Below, in pieces: positions 1-5,809 of a stretch of 5,830 bases of DNA (the stretch's first letter is position 1; every line of letters begins with the position of its first letter). The notes below the pieces were generated by a model that worked only from the letters and a program-made list of their open reading frames with translations, was not told the origin of the DNA and searched no databases. Position numbers and translations under genes: made by a program. This DNA comes from a bacterium (GTDB lineage Bacteria > UBP14 > UBA6098 > B30-G16). The stretch spans positions 1 to 5,830 of the forward strand of contig QNEG01000115.1 in assembly GCA_003645115.1 (NCBI GenBank). Reading direction: 5' to 3'.

Positions 1-1338
1 ATCGAGCACAGAATTATGGTTCCACCTGGCATCTCCGGGATTATCCAGAAAATCCAGGAGGGCGAATTCACTGTGGAAGAAACTGTTTGTATTCTCCAAG
101 ATGGAAATGATAACGCTATCGAACTGACTATGATGCAAAAATGGCCTGTGCGAACTCCTCGACCATATAAGACCAAGCAAAAACCCTGGATGCCATTGGT
201 AACCGGTCAACGGATATTGGATACATTTGTTCCTGTAGCCAAGGGCGGAACTGCTTGTGTGCCAGGTCCGTTCGGGTCGGGAAAGACTGTGATTCAGCAT
301 CAACTCGCAAAATGGTGCGATGCAGAAATTATCGTATATGTGGGCTGTGGCGAACGCGGAAACGAGATGACCGATGTGCTGACCGAATTCCCCGAATTAG
401 AAGACCCAAAAACCGGACGACCATTGATGGAAAGAACTGTGCTTATCGCAAATACATCCAATATGCCAGTTGCAGCGCGAGAAGCATCTGTTTATACTGG
501 AATTACTATCGCAGAATATTTTCGTGATATGGGCTATTCGGTTGCATTGATGGCTGATTCCACATCGCGTTGGGCAGAGGCGATGCGAGAAATTTCCGGA
601 CGATTGGAGGAAATGCCCGGCGAGGAGGGTTATCCTGCATATCTCGGTCGAAGGATTGCCGAATTCTACGAGCGCTCGGGATTTGTGGAAACACTCGGTT
701 CCGAGAGTCGTCAGGGAGCACTTTCTGTGATAGGCGCAGTATCTCCTCCCGGCGGAGACCTTTCCGACCCGGTGGTTCAGGCGACTCTTCGAGTAGTGCG
801 AGTATTTTGGTCGCTCAAGGCTGAACTCGCATATCAACGACATTTTCCTGCTATTTCATGGCTGGAATCATATACATTGTATCAAAATAACCTCGATGAT
901 TGGTATAAGGAAAATCTGGGCGAGGAATTTGTCAAACAGCGTAATCATGCTATGGCGCTGTTGCAAAAAGAATCGGAATTGCAGGAAATCGTTCGTCTGG
1001 TGGGCGCAGAATCATTACCAGAAAGCGATAGATTGATATTGGAGGTAGCAAAATCGTTGCGCGAGGATTTCCTTCAACAGCACGCATTTCACCAGGTAGA
1101 TACATATTGTCCGATTGAAAAACAAAAGGCTTTGCTGGATTTGATATTGTATTTCGAACCACAGGCGAAACGCGCATTGGAAGCCGAAGTCCCATTCGAG
1201 AAAATTTCTGATTTACCGGAACGCGAGGATATTGCCAGGGCTAAATATATGCCCCACGAAGAAATCGAAACTGAATTCCCAAAAATTAAGCAGAGATTGA
1301 AAGAAGCGATAAATCGTCTAATCGAGGAAAACAGTTAA
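1..1338 (+). CDS. atpA: V/A-type ATPase (ATP synthase) catalytic subunit A, 5'-truncated by window edge
   Basis: This is the nucleotide-binding catalytic subunit of the V1/A1 head, which couples ATP hydrolysis or synthesis to H+ or Na+ movement through the membrane sector. The frame is open from base 1, so the ATG at 16 is an internal Met. Family members are near 580-600 residues and about 445 are present; the N-terminal barrel and most of the A-specific insert lie upstream. Numbering from the Met at 16, the P-loop GPFGSGKT is at 84-91, the GERGNEM segment with the catalytic Glu is at 112-118, and the Walker B region ALMADSTSRW is at 177-186. The segment GAVSPPGGDLSDPV at 240-253 is typical of subunit A. 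The helical C-terminal domain is complete, ending in a charged tail at TAA 1336-1338. All visible catalytic motifs are intact, so it should be functional. Subunits B and D, usual downstream partners, do not follow; this gene appears to end its operon. Confidence 0.96.
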   Translation: MEHRIMVPPGISGIIQKIQEGEFTVEETVCILQDGNDNAIELTMMQKWPVRTPRPYKTKQKPWMPLVTGQRILDTFVPVAKGGTACVPGPFGSGKTVIQHQLAKWCDAEIIVYVGCGERGNEMTDVLTEFPELEDPKTGRPLMERTVLIANTSNMPVAAREASVYTGITIAEYFRDMGYSVALMADSTSRWAEAMREISGRLEEMPGEEGYPAYLGRRIAEFYERSGFVETLGSESRQGALSVIGAVSPPGGDLSDPVVQATLRVVRVFWSLKAELAYQRHFPAISWLESYTLYQNNLDDWYKENLGEEFVKQRNHAMALLQKESELQEIVRLVGAESLPESDRLILEVAKSLREDFLQQHAFHQVDTYCPIEKQKALLDLILYFEPQAKRALEAEVPFEKISDLPEREDIARAKYMPHEEIETEFPKIKQRLKEAINRLIEENS

Positions 1339-1346
1339 CCTCAGAT

Positions 1347-1394
1347 GCAACCGCATCCTTTAGGTTGCGGTGAACAGTCCCGACTGGTGGGGAT
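1347..1394. repeat. Two adjacent imperfect hairpins after atpA (possible dispersed intergenic repeat)
   Basis: Nine bases after the atpA stop lies a near-palindrome at 1350-1371: ACCGCA (1350-1355) pairs with TGCGGT (1366-1371), with a T.T mismatch and a CC/GG inner pair around the loop. An alternative, mutually exclusive stem is GCAACC (1347-1352) with GGTTGC (1363-1368). A second hairpin follows at 1378-1393, TCCC with GGGA, extendable by G.T to 1377/1394. It reads as a one-mismatch version of a 7-bp stem with a TG loop. Neither hairpin has a T-run after it, so a classical intrinsic terminator is not supported. From memory, similar GC-rich mini-palindromes are scattered between genes in several candidate-phylum genomes. 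Calling it a repeat is inference, because only one copy is in the window. Confidence 0.4.
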
Positions 1395-1427
1395 GGAACA
1401 CAAGGAGTTAGAAATAGAGGCGAAAAA

Positions 1428-1441
1428 TCCCAAAAATGGGA
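1428..1441. other. Small perfect hairpin TCCCA-AAAA-TGGGA
   Basis: A 5-bp perfect stem (1428-1432 with 1437-1441) with an AAAA loop lies in the intergenic region between atpA and the DUF6485 gene. It has no T-tract on either side. It could be a protein-binding site or a weak transcript structure, but it is short enough to be chance. Confidence 0.2.
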
Positions 1442-1465
1442 GTAAAATAGTTCTCGTTTAACCAG

Positions 1466-1493
1466 TTAGAACAAATCGCAGGAGACATATAAT
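1466..1493 (+). promoter_or_regulatory. Candidate promoter for the DUF6485-TPR-NifS-like operon
   Basis: A perfect TATAAT occurs at 1488-1493. The best -35 candidate, TTAGAA at 1466-1471 with 16-bp spacing, matches TTGACA at only three positions. Transcription from this -10 would start near 1500 and give a very short leader of about 15 bases carrying the Shine-Dalgarno at 1503. The position, after the hairpins and just before a gene with a strong ribosome binding site, fits a new transcription unit separate from atpA. The weak -35 keeps confidence low. Confidence 0.38.
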
Positions 1494-1502
1494 CGAATAC
1501 CG

Positions 1503-1510
1503 AAGGAGGG
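1503..1510 (+). promoter_or_regulatory. Strong Shine-Dalgarno AAGGAGGG for the DUF6485 gene
   Basis: AAGGAGGG ends five bases before the ATG at 1516 and is a near-perfect anti-16S match. It fixes the start of the 64-codon gene and supports it as truly translated. The two genes behind it (1722, 3473) have only weak AGGA motifs 16 and 12 bases upstream, so ribosomes loaded here may feed them. Confidence 0.8.
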
Positions 1511-1515
1511 AAAAT

Positions 1516-1710
1516 ATGGAATGTCCAGAATTGAACAATAATATGAACCGATGCAATTGCACCTATGAACCTTGCTCGCGCAAGGGAAGATGTTGTCAAT
1601 GTATCCAATATCATCGCGCGATGGGAGAATTGCCCGCTTGCTATTTTAATGCCAAAGAGGAAAGAACATATAATCGTTCCATCAGCTATTTTGTATCTAA
1701 TAGGAAATAA
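1516..1710 (+). CDS. Small cysteine-rich protein, DUF6485 family
   Basis: The protein has 64 residues, eight of them Cys: 3, 13, 15, 20, 26, 27, 29 and 42. The pattern CNCTYEPCSRKGRCCQC, followed by Y-H-R and then GELPACYF, matches what I know as the DUF6485 family. These are short cytosolic proteins of roughly this length found in many anaerobic bacteria, with no established function. The Cys spacing suggests metal binding (zinc or an Fe-S centre), but that is inference. There is no signal peptide or membrane segment. The start is fixed by AAGGAGGG five bases upstream. The C-terminus RTYNRSISYF is also family-like and ends at TAA 1708-1710. The TPR gene begins only 11 bases later, which suggests co-transcription. 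Confidence 0.85.
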   Translation: MECPELNNNMNRCNCTYEPCSRKGRCCQCIQYHRAMGELPACYFNAKEERTYNRSISYFVSNRK

Positions 1711-1721
1711 CTAAATAAAAA

Positions 1722-3476
1722 ATGAATAATACTATAAGAAAAATATTCTGGGCAATTTTTTTTATATCCATACTAATATCGATTATTTCAGCGGACAGCC
1801 GTGATATCGAACTCGCTCGACGATTTTTGGTAATCGAGAAATACGAGAAAGCGGTAGATGTTCTGGAACCATTGTATGCGCAAAATCCCGATGACCCGGA
1901 GATACGCTCGCTATTAGTGGAGGCATATACTGGTGCAAAAATGTATGATAAACTAACCTCATTGCTCAACAATATTCTGCTCGAGGAACCAAATAATTAC
2001 AAACTATGGATACAGTTAGGCGGGATATATCTTTCGCAAAACAATCCTAAACATGCGATGGACGCATTCGATAGAGCAATCGCAATCGCACCGAATAATT
2101 CTGCTATCGTGGTTCAAATACATTCTTTACTTCAGCAGTGGAGTTTTATCGACGAGGATATAAAATTCCTGCGGGATGCTCGCGAAAGGTTCGACGATGA
2201 TAACTTATTCGCATTGCAGATGGCTCGACTATATGAGATAAAGGGTGAATTCGATGAGGTAGTAAAAGAATATTCTCGCTATCTGAAATCTCATCCGGAT
2301 AGATTTCGAGAAGTGGAAAATCGAATTAAGGTTACCGAGCGCACCGAAGAAGAATTGCAAAGTTTGCGAAAGGAATTAAACAATTTATTCGATACTCAAG
2401 TCCCGCGCTGGCAACCGTGGAGCCTTATTGCTACGGTAGAAATAATGTTAGGAAATTATAGTAATGCACTGGATGCAATGATAAATGCGGAAGATGAGCG
2501 AGCAGATGCTCACAAGGGCAGATTGATGACTGCATTTGTGGATGAAATGATTCGTATAGGGCAATTTGAGATTGCAGTGGAAGGTGCACGGTATTTGATT
2601 GCAAATACTGGCGCCAATTACGCTCGAACAGGAAGATTATATCTGGCGAGAGCATTAAAGGGCGCAGGCGATTACACTGAAGCATTGGTTCATTTGGATA
2701 CTTTGCTGATGGCGAGAATTCCACCTATTTCACAGGATGCGGCGATATTACTGGCTGAAATATTGTTGGAAAATCTTAATAATCCAGATAGCGCACAACA
2801 GGTTATCGATAATTTTTCTGAAACACAAAAAAGAGGCGAATCACTGGGCGAGGAAGGATTGTTCATTAAGGGAAAGATATTTATCTATAAAAAGCAATTC
2901 GATAAGGCAAAAACATTCTTAAATCGAGCATTGGAGAATAATGCTCAAAGCGAAAAACTGGCATACTTGCTGGGGATGACATACTTCTTTTCGGGTTCCT
3001 ATGATACTGCCAACACTGCATTGCACAATATCGTGGCTCGTTTCCCGAAATCCACTATGGGCAACGAAGCGGTGGAATTACTATTGATTATGCAGACACA
3101 AAAGGATATGCTGGATGATATAAGGGAACCACTATACTCGATGTTCGTTCGTGATACCGCTTCGGCAGTGGAAATCTGGCAAAAGCTCGCAGAAAAAAAT
3201 CTGGCTTCCATCGGAGATTTTGTCCTGTGGAAACTGGGAATATCTCAACTATCATTGGGACAGGAACAGGCGGTTAATACATTCAGTGAACTGGTAGATA
3301 AATTTCCAGAAAGTTTTTATGCTCCACTGGCACTGGAGCAACTCGCCATTAATACTTTGAATACCGGAAATACCGCTGGCGCAATAGATATTTATACACG
3401 AATAGTGAACGATTATCCCGATGCGGTAAATATCGAGACAGTGAGAAAAAAATTGCAGGAAATGGGCAATTTATGA
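1722..3476 (+). CDS. Exported tetratricopeptide-repeat (TPR) protein, 584 aa
   Basis: The N-terminus has Arg6 and Lys7, then a hydrophobic stretch (8-22) ending in IISADS, so a Sec signal peptide cut near Ala24 is likely. There is no lipobox Cys. The rest is almost wholly helical repeats. Clear TPR-like units are at about 26-57, 60-92, 93-126 (best match, with GGIYLSQNNPKHAMDAFDRA), 162-193, 299-330, 377-406, 411-442, 500-530 and 535-567. The last ones carry FPKS, FPES and YPDA turns typical of periplasmic YbgF/BamD-like repeats. Residues 200-225 are charged and may form a coiled coil. The protein has no Cys at all, which fits life outside the cytoplasm. TPR arrays bind other proteins; the partner cannot be read from sequence. 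The start lacks a good ribosome binding site (AGGA 16 bases upstream), but the signal peptide supports this Met. The stop overlaps the next start by four bases. Confidence 0.85.
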   Translation: MNNTIRKIFWAIFFISILISIISADSRDIELARRFLVIEKYEKAVDVLEPLYAQNPDDPEIRSLLVEAYTGAKMYDKLTSLLNNILLEEPNNYKLWIQLGGIYLSQNNPKHAMDAFDRAIAIAPNNSAIVVQIHSLLQQWSFIDEDIKFLRDARERFDDDNLFALQMARLYEIKGEFDEVVKEYSRYLKSHPDRFREVENRIKVTERTEEELQSLRKELNNLFDTQVPRWQPWSLIATVEIMLGNYSNALDAMINAEDERADAHKGRLMTAFVDEMIRIGQFEIAVEGARYLIANTGANYARTGRLYLARALKGAGDYTEALVHLDTLLMARIPPISQDAAILLAEILLENLNNPDSAQQVIDNFSETQKRGESLGEEGLFIKGKIFIYKKQFDKAKTFLNRALENNAQSEKLAYLLGMTYFFSGSYDTANTALHNIVARFPKSTMGNEAVELLLIMQTQKDMLDDIREPLYSMFVRDTASAVEIWQKLAEKNLASIGDFVLWKLGISQLSLGQEQAVNTFSELVDKFPESFYAPLALEQLAINTLNTGNTAGAIDIYTRIVNDYPDAVNIETVRKKLQEMGNL

Positions 3477-4531
3477 GATACAATGAAGTATATCTGGATA
3501 ATTTGACTTCGGCGCCTATGAGCGAAGAAGTCGCCGAAGAGCTAACCGATTATTTTATTCATCGATATGGAAGTCCACTGGCATATCATCAGTTCGGGCA
3601 GTGGAGTAAAACTGCGATGGAATATTTCGCCGAGAAAGTGATGGAAATTCTCCATAGCGAAACCAAGAATTGCTCATTCACTTTAGGGGTGAGGTTTCCA
3701 CTAATCGATGATGGCGCAATATTGCTTTCACCATTCGAATCCCCACAGGTCGAGAATGCAGTGGACAAATTAGAAAACGAAGTCATCACCATTCCACTAA
3801 CCAACTGGATATATGATATAAATTGGTTGGAAAAGCAATTGAAAAAAGGCAAAATTGCATTGGTGGTGGTCTCTTATGCCGATAGAATCACTGGCACTAT
3901 CCAGCCGTTCGAGGAGATAATCGAATTGTGCAATCGCTATTCTACTCCATTGTTTGTGGATTTATCCGTGTTAATCGGGCGAGGAAAATTTCCTCTGTTA
4001 AATTTAGGTTCAGCATATGGCTATATCAACGGAAAGGTATTTGGTGCACCCTGCGATTTGATTATCGGAGAAAAATTGGATTTGCAATTCCCACATCAGC
4101 TTTCGGCAGGTTTCCTGAAATCGTTGGAGATTATATATGAAAATCTGGATGATAATTTAACTCGACTTTCAGAATTGAGTGAATATTTCTGGGAAATGCT
4201 TCAACTTCACCTTCCACATTTGACATTACTGGGCGGAAATGAGAAAGTATCTGGAGTTATGGCTATCGCATTCCAGGATGTGGATAGACAGGCGATGATG
4301 CTCGCTCTGGATATGCAAGGTGTTATGGTATGGGCAGGAGATAGTCTCTATTCACCAATAAAAAGTTTACTTCATTCCGATGTGCCCGAACATATTGCTG
4401 ATTCCACACTTAGATTTTCATTCTGGTATCATAATACCAAACAGGAAATAGATTATGTCCTGCGAGTGCTTCCACCATTGGTGGATAGAGTTCGGTATGA
4501 GAAGAAATCGCCACGATTTCAGGCGGATTAA
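3473..4531 (+). CDS. Degenerate NifS/IscS-like (class V aminotransferase fold) protein lacking the catalytic cysteine
   Basis: The framework is that of a cysteine desulfurase: YLDNLTSAP at 7-15 (family YLDNNATTP), SPLAYHQFGQ at 34-43 (NPSSxHxxG), GTIQP at 141-145, FVD at 161-163 with the Asp that contacts the PLP ring nitrogen, NGK at 186-188 with Lys188 in the Schiff-base position, and LRFSFWYHNTKQEIDYVLRV at 313-332, the family C-terminal signature. Key residues are changed. The TSGGTEANN phosphate loop is replaced by TLGVRFP, the stacking His becomes Ser90, NNE before GTIQP becomes DRI, Gln becomes Val166, SxHK becomes INGK, and the catalytic-Cys loop SGSACSS becomes WAGDSLYS (287-294). 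The only Cys are 67, 153 and 194. At 352 residues it is slightly shorter than the usual 380-400. Its ATG overlaps the TPR stop, so translational coupling is likely. It is probably cytoplasmic and not a desulfurase: a pseudoenzyme, or a PLP protein with altered chemistry. No frameshift or stop is seen. Confidence 0.82.
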   Translation: MRYNEVYLDNLTSAPMSEEVAEELTDYFIHRYGSPLAYHQFGQWSKTAMEYFAEKVMEILHSETKNCSFTLGVRFPLIDDGAILLSPFESPQVENAVDKLENEVITIPLTNWIYDINWLEKQLKKGKIALVVVSYADRITGTIQPFEEIIELCNRYSTPLFVDLSVLIGRGKFPLLNLGSAYGYINGKVFGAPCDLIIGEKLDLQFPHQLSAGFLKSLEIIYENLDDNLTRLSELSEYFWEMLQLHLPHLTLLGGNEKVSGVMAIAFQDVDRQAMMLALDMQGVMVWAGDSLYSPIKSLLHSDVPEHIADSTLRFSFWYHNTKQEIDYVLRVLPPLVDRVRYEKKSPRFQAD

Positions 4532-4548
4532 ATCACCCGCAATTTTTT
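4504..4548 (+). terminator. Candidate terminator of the + strand operon, inside overlapping gene ends
   Basis: A perfect 7-bp hairpin GAAATCG-CCA-CGATTTC (4504-4520) sits just before the NifS-like stop codon. Next comes a second stem: GCG (4523-4525) with CGC (4538-4540) and GAT (4526-4528) with ATC (4532-4534), with a 3-nt bulge and the stop codon TAA as the loop. AATTTTTT (4541-4548) follows at once, giving the second hairpin a U-tract on the + strand. The second stem is weak (six broken base pairs). On the - strand the first hairpin is followed only by TTCTTCTC, a poor tract. There is no intergenic space between the convergent genes, so any terminator must be embedded in coding sequence. 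Confidence 0.35.
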
Positions 4549-5718
4549 CCCGACTATTCGCAATTTTTCCAGAGCGAATTGTAAGTCATCGTCGGTGTGA
4601 GTAGCCATAAATGATAGTCTGATTAAGGATTGATTCGGCTGGACAGCCGGCGGAACCACTGGATTCACGAATACTCCCTCTTCCTCCAGCATTTTATTCA
4701 TTTTCAATACAGTCATAAAATCGCCGACTATTATAGGAATTATGGGAGTTTCTGATGCTCCGGTATTATATCCCATAGCAGAGATTTCTGCTTGCATAAA
4801 GTGAGTGATTTGCCATAATCGTTCTCTTCGCCAGGGTTCTGTTTTTATTATTTCCAATGCTTTTGCAGCAGCGCCGACCGCAGCAGGCGGTGGACTGGCA
4901 GAAAATATCAATGCTCGAGAATGATGTTGAAGATAATTTATTATCTCCTTACTTCCTGCCACGAATCCGCCAATAGATGCCAGTGATTTGCTGAATGTGG
5001 CCATAATCAATTCCACTTTCTGGGTAATACCGAAATGAGCCGGTGTTCCCTCGCCATGCGGTCCTAATACTCCCAGCGAATGTGCATCATCACTCATTAC
5101 CACTGCATTATATTTTTCCGCCAATTCCACTATTTCTGGTAGTTTCGCTATATCTCCATCCATCGAGAAAACACCATCCACTACGATTAATTTACCTGCA
5201 TCGTGAGGTAATTTTTTCAGAACGAGTTGCAGATGTTCCATATCATTATGTTTGAATCGAATCATTTCGCCGTAAGCGAGCCTCGCTCCATCTATAATAG
5301 ATGCGTGGTCGAGTTTATCTGTGATTACATAATCTCCCTTGCCTACCAATGTAGAAATCACTCCCTGATTCACCATAAAACCAGTGGAATATAATAATGC
5401 GGACTCCTTGCCCACAAAATCTGCTAATTCTTCTTCTAATTCTTGGTGAATAGTCAAAGTGCCATTGAGGAATCTGGAACCTGCACATCCAGTCCCATAT
5501 TTATCTACTGCCTGTTTTGCTGATTCTATCACTCGAGGGTCATCGGTAAGTCCCATATAACTGTTGGAACCCATCATCAGAACTTTTTTACCATTAGCTA
5601 ACTCGACCCAGTTATGCTGACCGGTGCTTATGGGACGAAAATAAGGATATAAACCAAGTTCTTTTACTCGGTCGGCTTCTACAAATTCTTTGCACTTATT
5701 CAGCAATGTTTTATCCAT
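4528..5718 (-). CDS. Alpha-oxoamine synthase, serine palmitoyltransferase-like
   Basis: This is a fold-type I PLP enzyme that condenses an amino acid with an acyl-CoA or acyl-ACP and releases CO2. The full 396 residues match the family length. The N-terminal LGLYPYFRPISTGQ (21-34), GSNSYMGLT (50-58), GTGCAGSRFLNGT (75-87) and VFVNPVVPPAV (349-359) resemble the Bacteroidota serine palmitoyltransferase subgroup more than KBL or BioF. The catalytic set is intact: stacking His138 in DHAS, Asp210 and His213 in DDAHS, Schiff-base Lys244 in TFSKS, and Arg367 in LIRLSFMATHT for substrate carboxylate. The likely product is 3-ketodihydrosphingosine from serine and palmitoyl-CoA, the first step of sphingolipid synthesis. 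A 2-amino-3-ketobutyrate ligase or other acyl specificity cannot be excluded, since no acyl carrier or reductase gene is adjacent. It is soluble or membrane-peripheral. AAAGGAGA four bases upstream fixes the start. Its stop overlaps that of the convergent NifS-like gene. Confidence 0.88.
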   Translation of the reverse strand: MDKTLLNKCKEFVEADRVKELGLYPYFRPISTGQHNWVELANGKKVLMMGSNSYMGLTDDPRVIESAKQAVDKYGTGCAGSRFLNGTLTIHQELEEELADFVGKESALLYSTGFMVNQGVISTLVGKGDYVITDKLDHASIIDGARLAYGEMIRFKHNDMEHLQLVLKKLPHDAGKLIVVDGVFSMDGDIAKLPEIVELAEKYNAVVMSDDAHSLGVLGPHGEGTPAHFGITQKVELIMATFSKSLASIGGFVAGSKEIINYLQHHSRALIFSASPPPAAVGAAAKALEIIKTEPWRRERLWQITHFMQAEISAMGYNTGASETPIIPIIVGDFMTVLKMNKMLEEEGVFVNPVVPPAVQPNQSLIRLSFMATHTDDDLQFALEKLRIVGKKLRVI

Positions 5719-5722
5719 AAAA

Positions 5723-5730
5723 TCTCCTTT
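5723..5730 (-). promoter_or_regulatory. Shine-Dalgarno AAAGGAGA for the serine palmitoyltransferase-like gene
   Basis: On the - strand AAAGGAGA lies four bases before the ATG at 5718-5716. It is a strong match at acceptable spacing and decides this start over the later in-frame Met codons. Confidence 0.75.
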
Positions 5731-5760
5731 ATTTATTTTCGAGAATAATGATTTAAAATA

Positions 5761-5798
5761 AAATGTAAAATGAAAATAAAAGTATAAATTTTACATTT
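5761..5798. repeat. 11-bp perfect inverted repeat around the predicted -10 (operator candidate)
   Basis: AAATGTAAAAT (5761-5771) and ATTTTACATTT (5788-5798) are perfect reverse complements separated by 16 bases. The predicted -10 element of the - strand gene (5777-5784) lies in the middle, so a dimeric regulator bound here would cover the promoter. An RNA hairpin is the alternative if transcription enters from upstream. Low complexity weakens the case, although the TGTAAAA/TTTTACA core is not just an A/T run. Confidence 0.4.
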
Positions 5799-5809
5799 GC
5801 AAACCAAAA
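5777..5809 (-). promoter_or_regulatory. Candidate promoter for the serine palmitoyltransferase-like gene
   Basis: Two readings overlap on the - strand. In the Bacteroidota style (TTTG, 19-21 bases, TAnnTTTG), TTTG (5808-5805), a 20-base spacer and TACTTTTA (5784-5777) match except for the last base. In the sigma-70 style, TATACT (5786-5781) is a good -10 and TTTTGG (5809-5804) a poor -35 at 17-bp spacing. Either start would give a leader of about 50 AT-rich bases. The region is so AT-rich that chance matches are likely. Confidence 0.35.

Noticed and set aside
397..843. 148-codon open frame on the - strand within atpA
   Set aside because: It lies wholly inside a strongly conserved ATPase gene, has no family resemblance or ribosome binding site, and is a shadow frame.
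1347..1394. Intrinsic terminator for atpA
   Set aside because: The hairpins have no T-run on the + strand, so the evidence fits a repeat or an mRNA-end structure better.
1339..1515. Riboswitch or small RNA in the intergenic region
   Set aside because: The hairpins are short, no known riboswitch core is recognisable, and the candidate promoter lies after the hairpins, so they would not be in the leader of the next gene.
1408..1614. 68-codon - strand open frame spanning the intergenic region and the DUF6485 gene
   Set aside because: It overlaps a recognised family protein with a strong Shine-Dalgarno on the other strand and has no recognisable motif.
1722..3476. Lipoprotein assignment for the TPR protein
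   Set aside because: There is no cysteine in the protein, so no lipobox is possible; a normal signal peptide or an uncleaved anchor is the remaining option.
3473..4531. Possibility that the NifS-like gene is a frameshifted or broken desulfurase
   Set aside because: The frame is continuous with family-like sequence at both ends, start and stop are sensible, codon use matches its neighbours, and the changes are substitutions and a short loop deletion, not a frame change.
4539..4570. Direct repeat CGCAATTTTTTCC / CGCAATTTTTCC about 20 bases apart
   Set aside because: Both copies encode similar K/L/R motifs (EKLR, KKLR) at the C-terminus of the SPT-like protein, so codon and helix composition explain it. 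The first T-run may still serve as a U-tract for the opposite strand.
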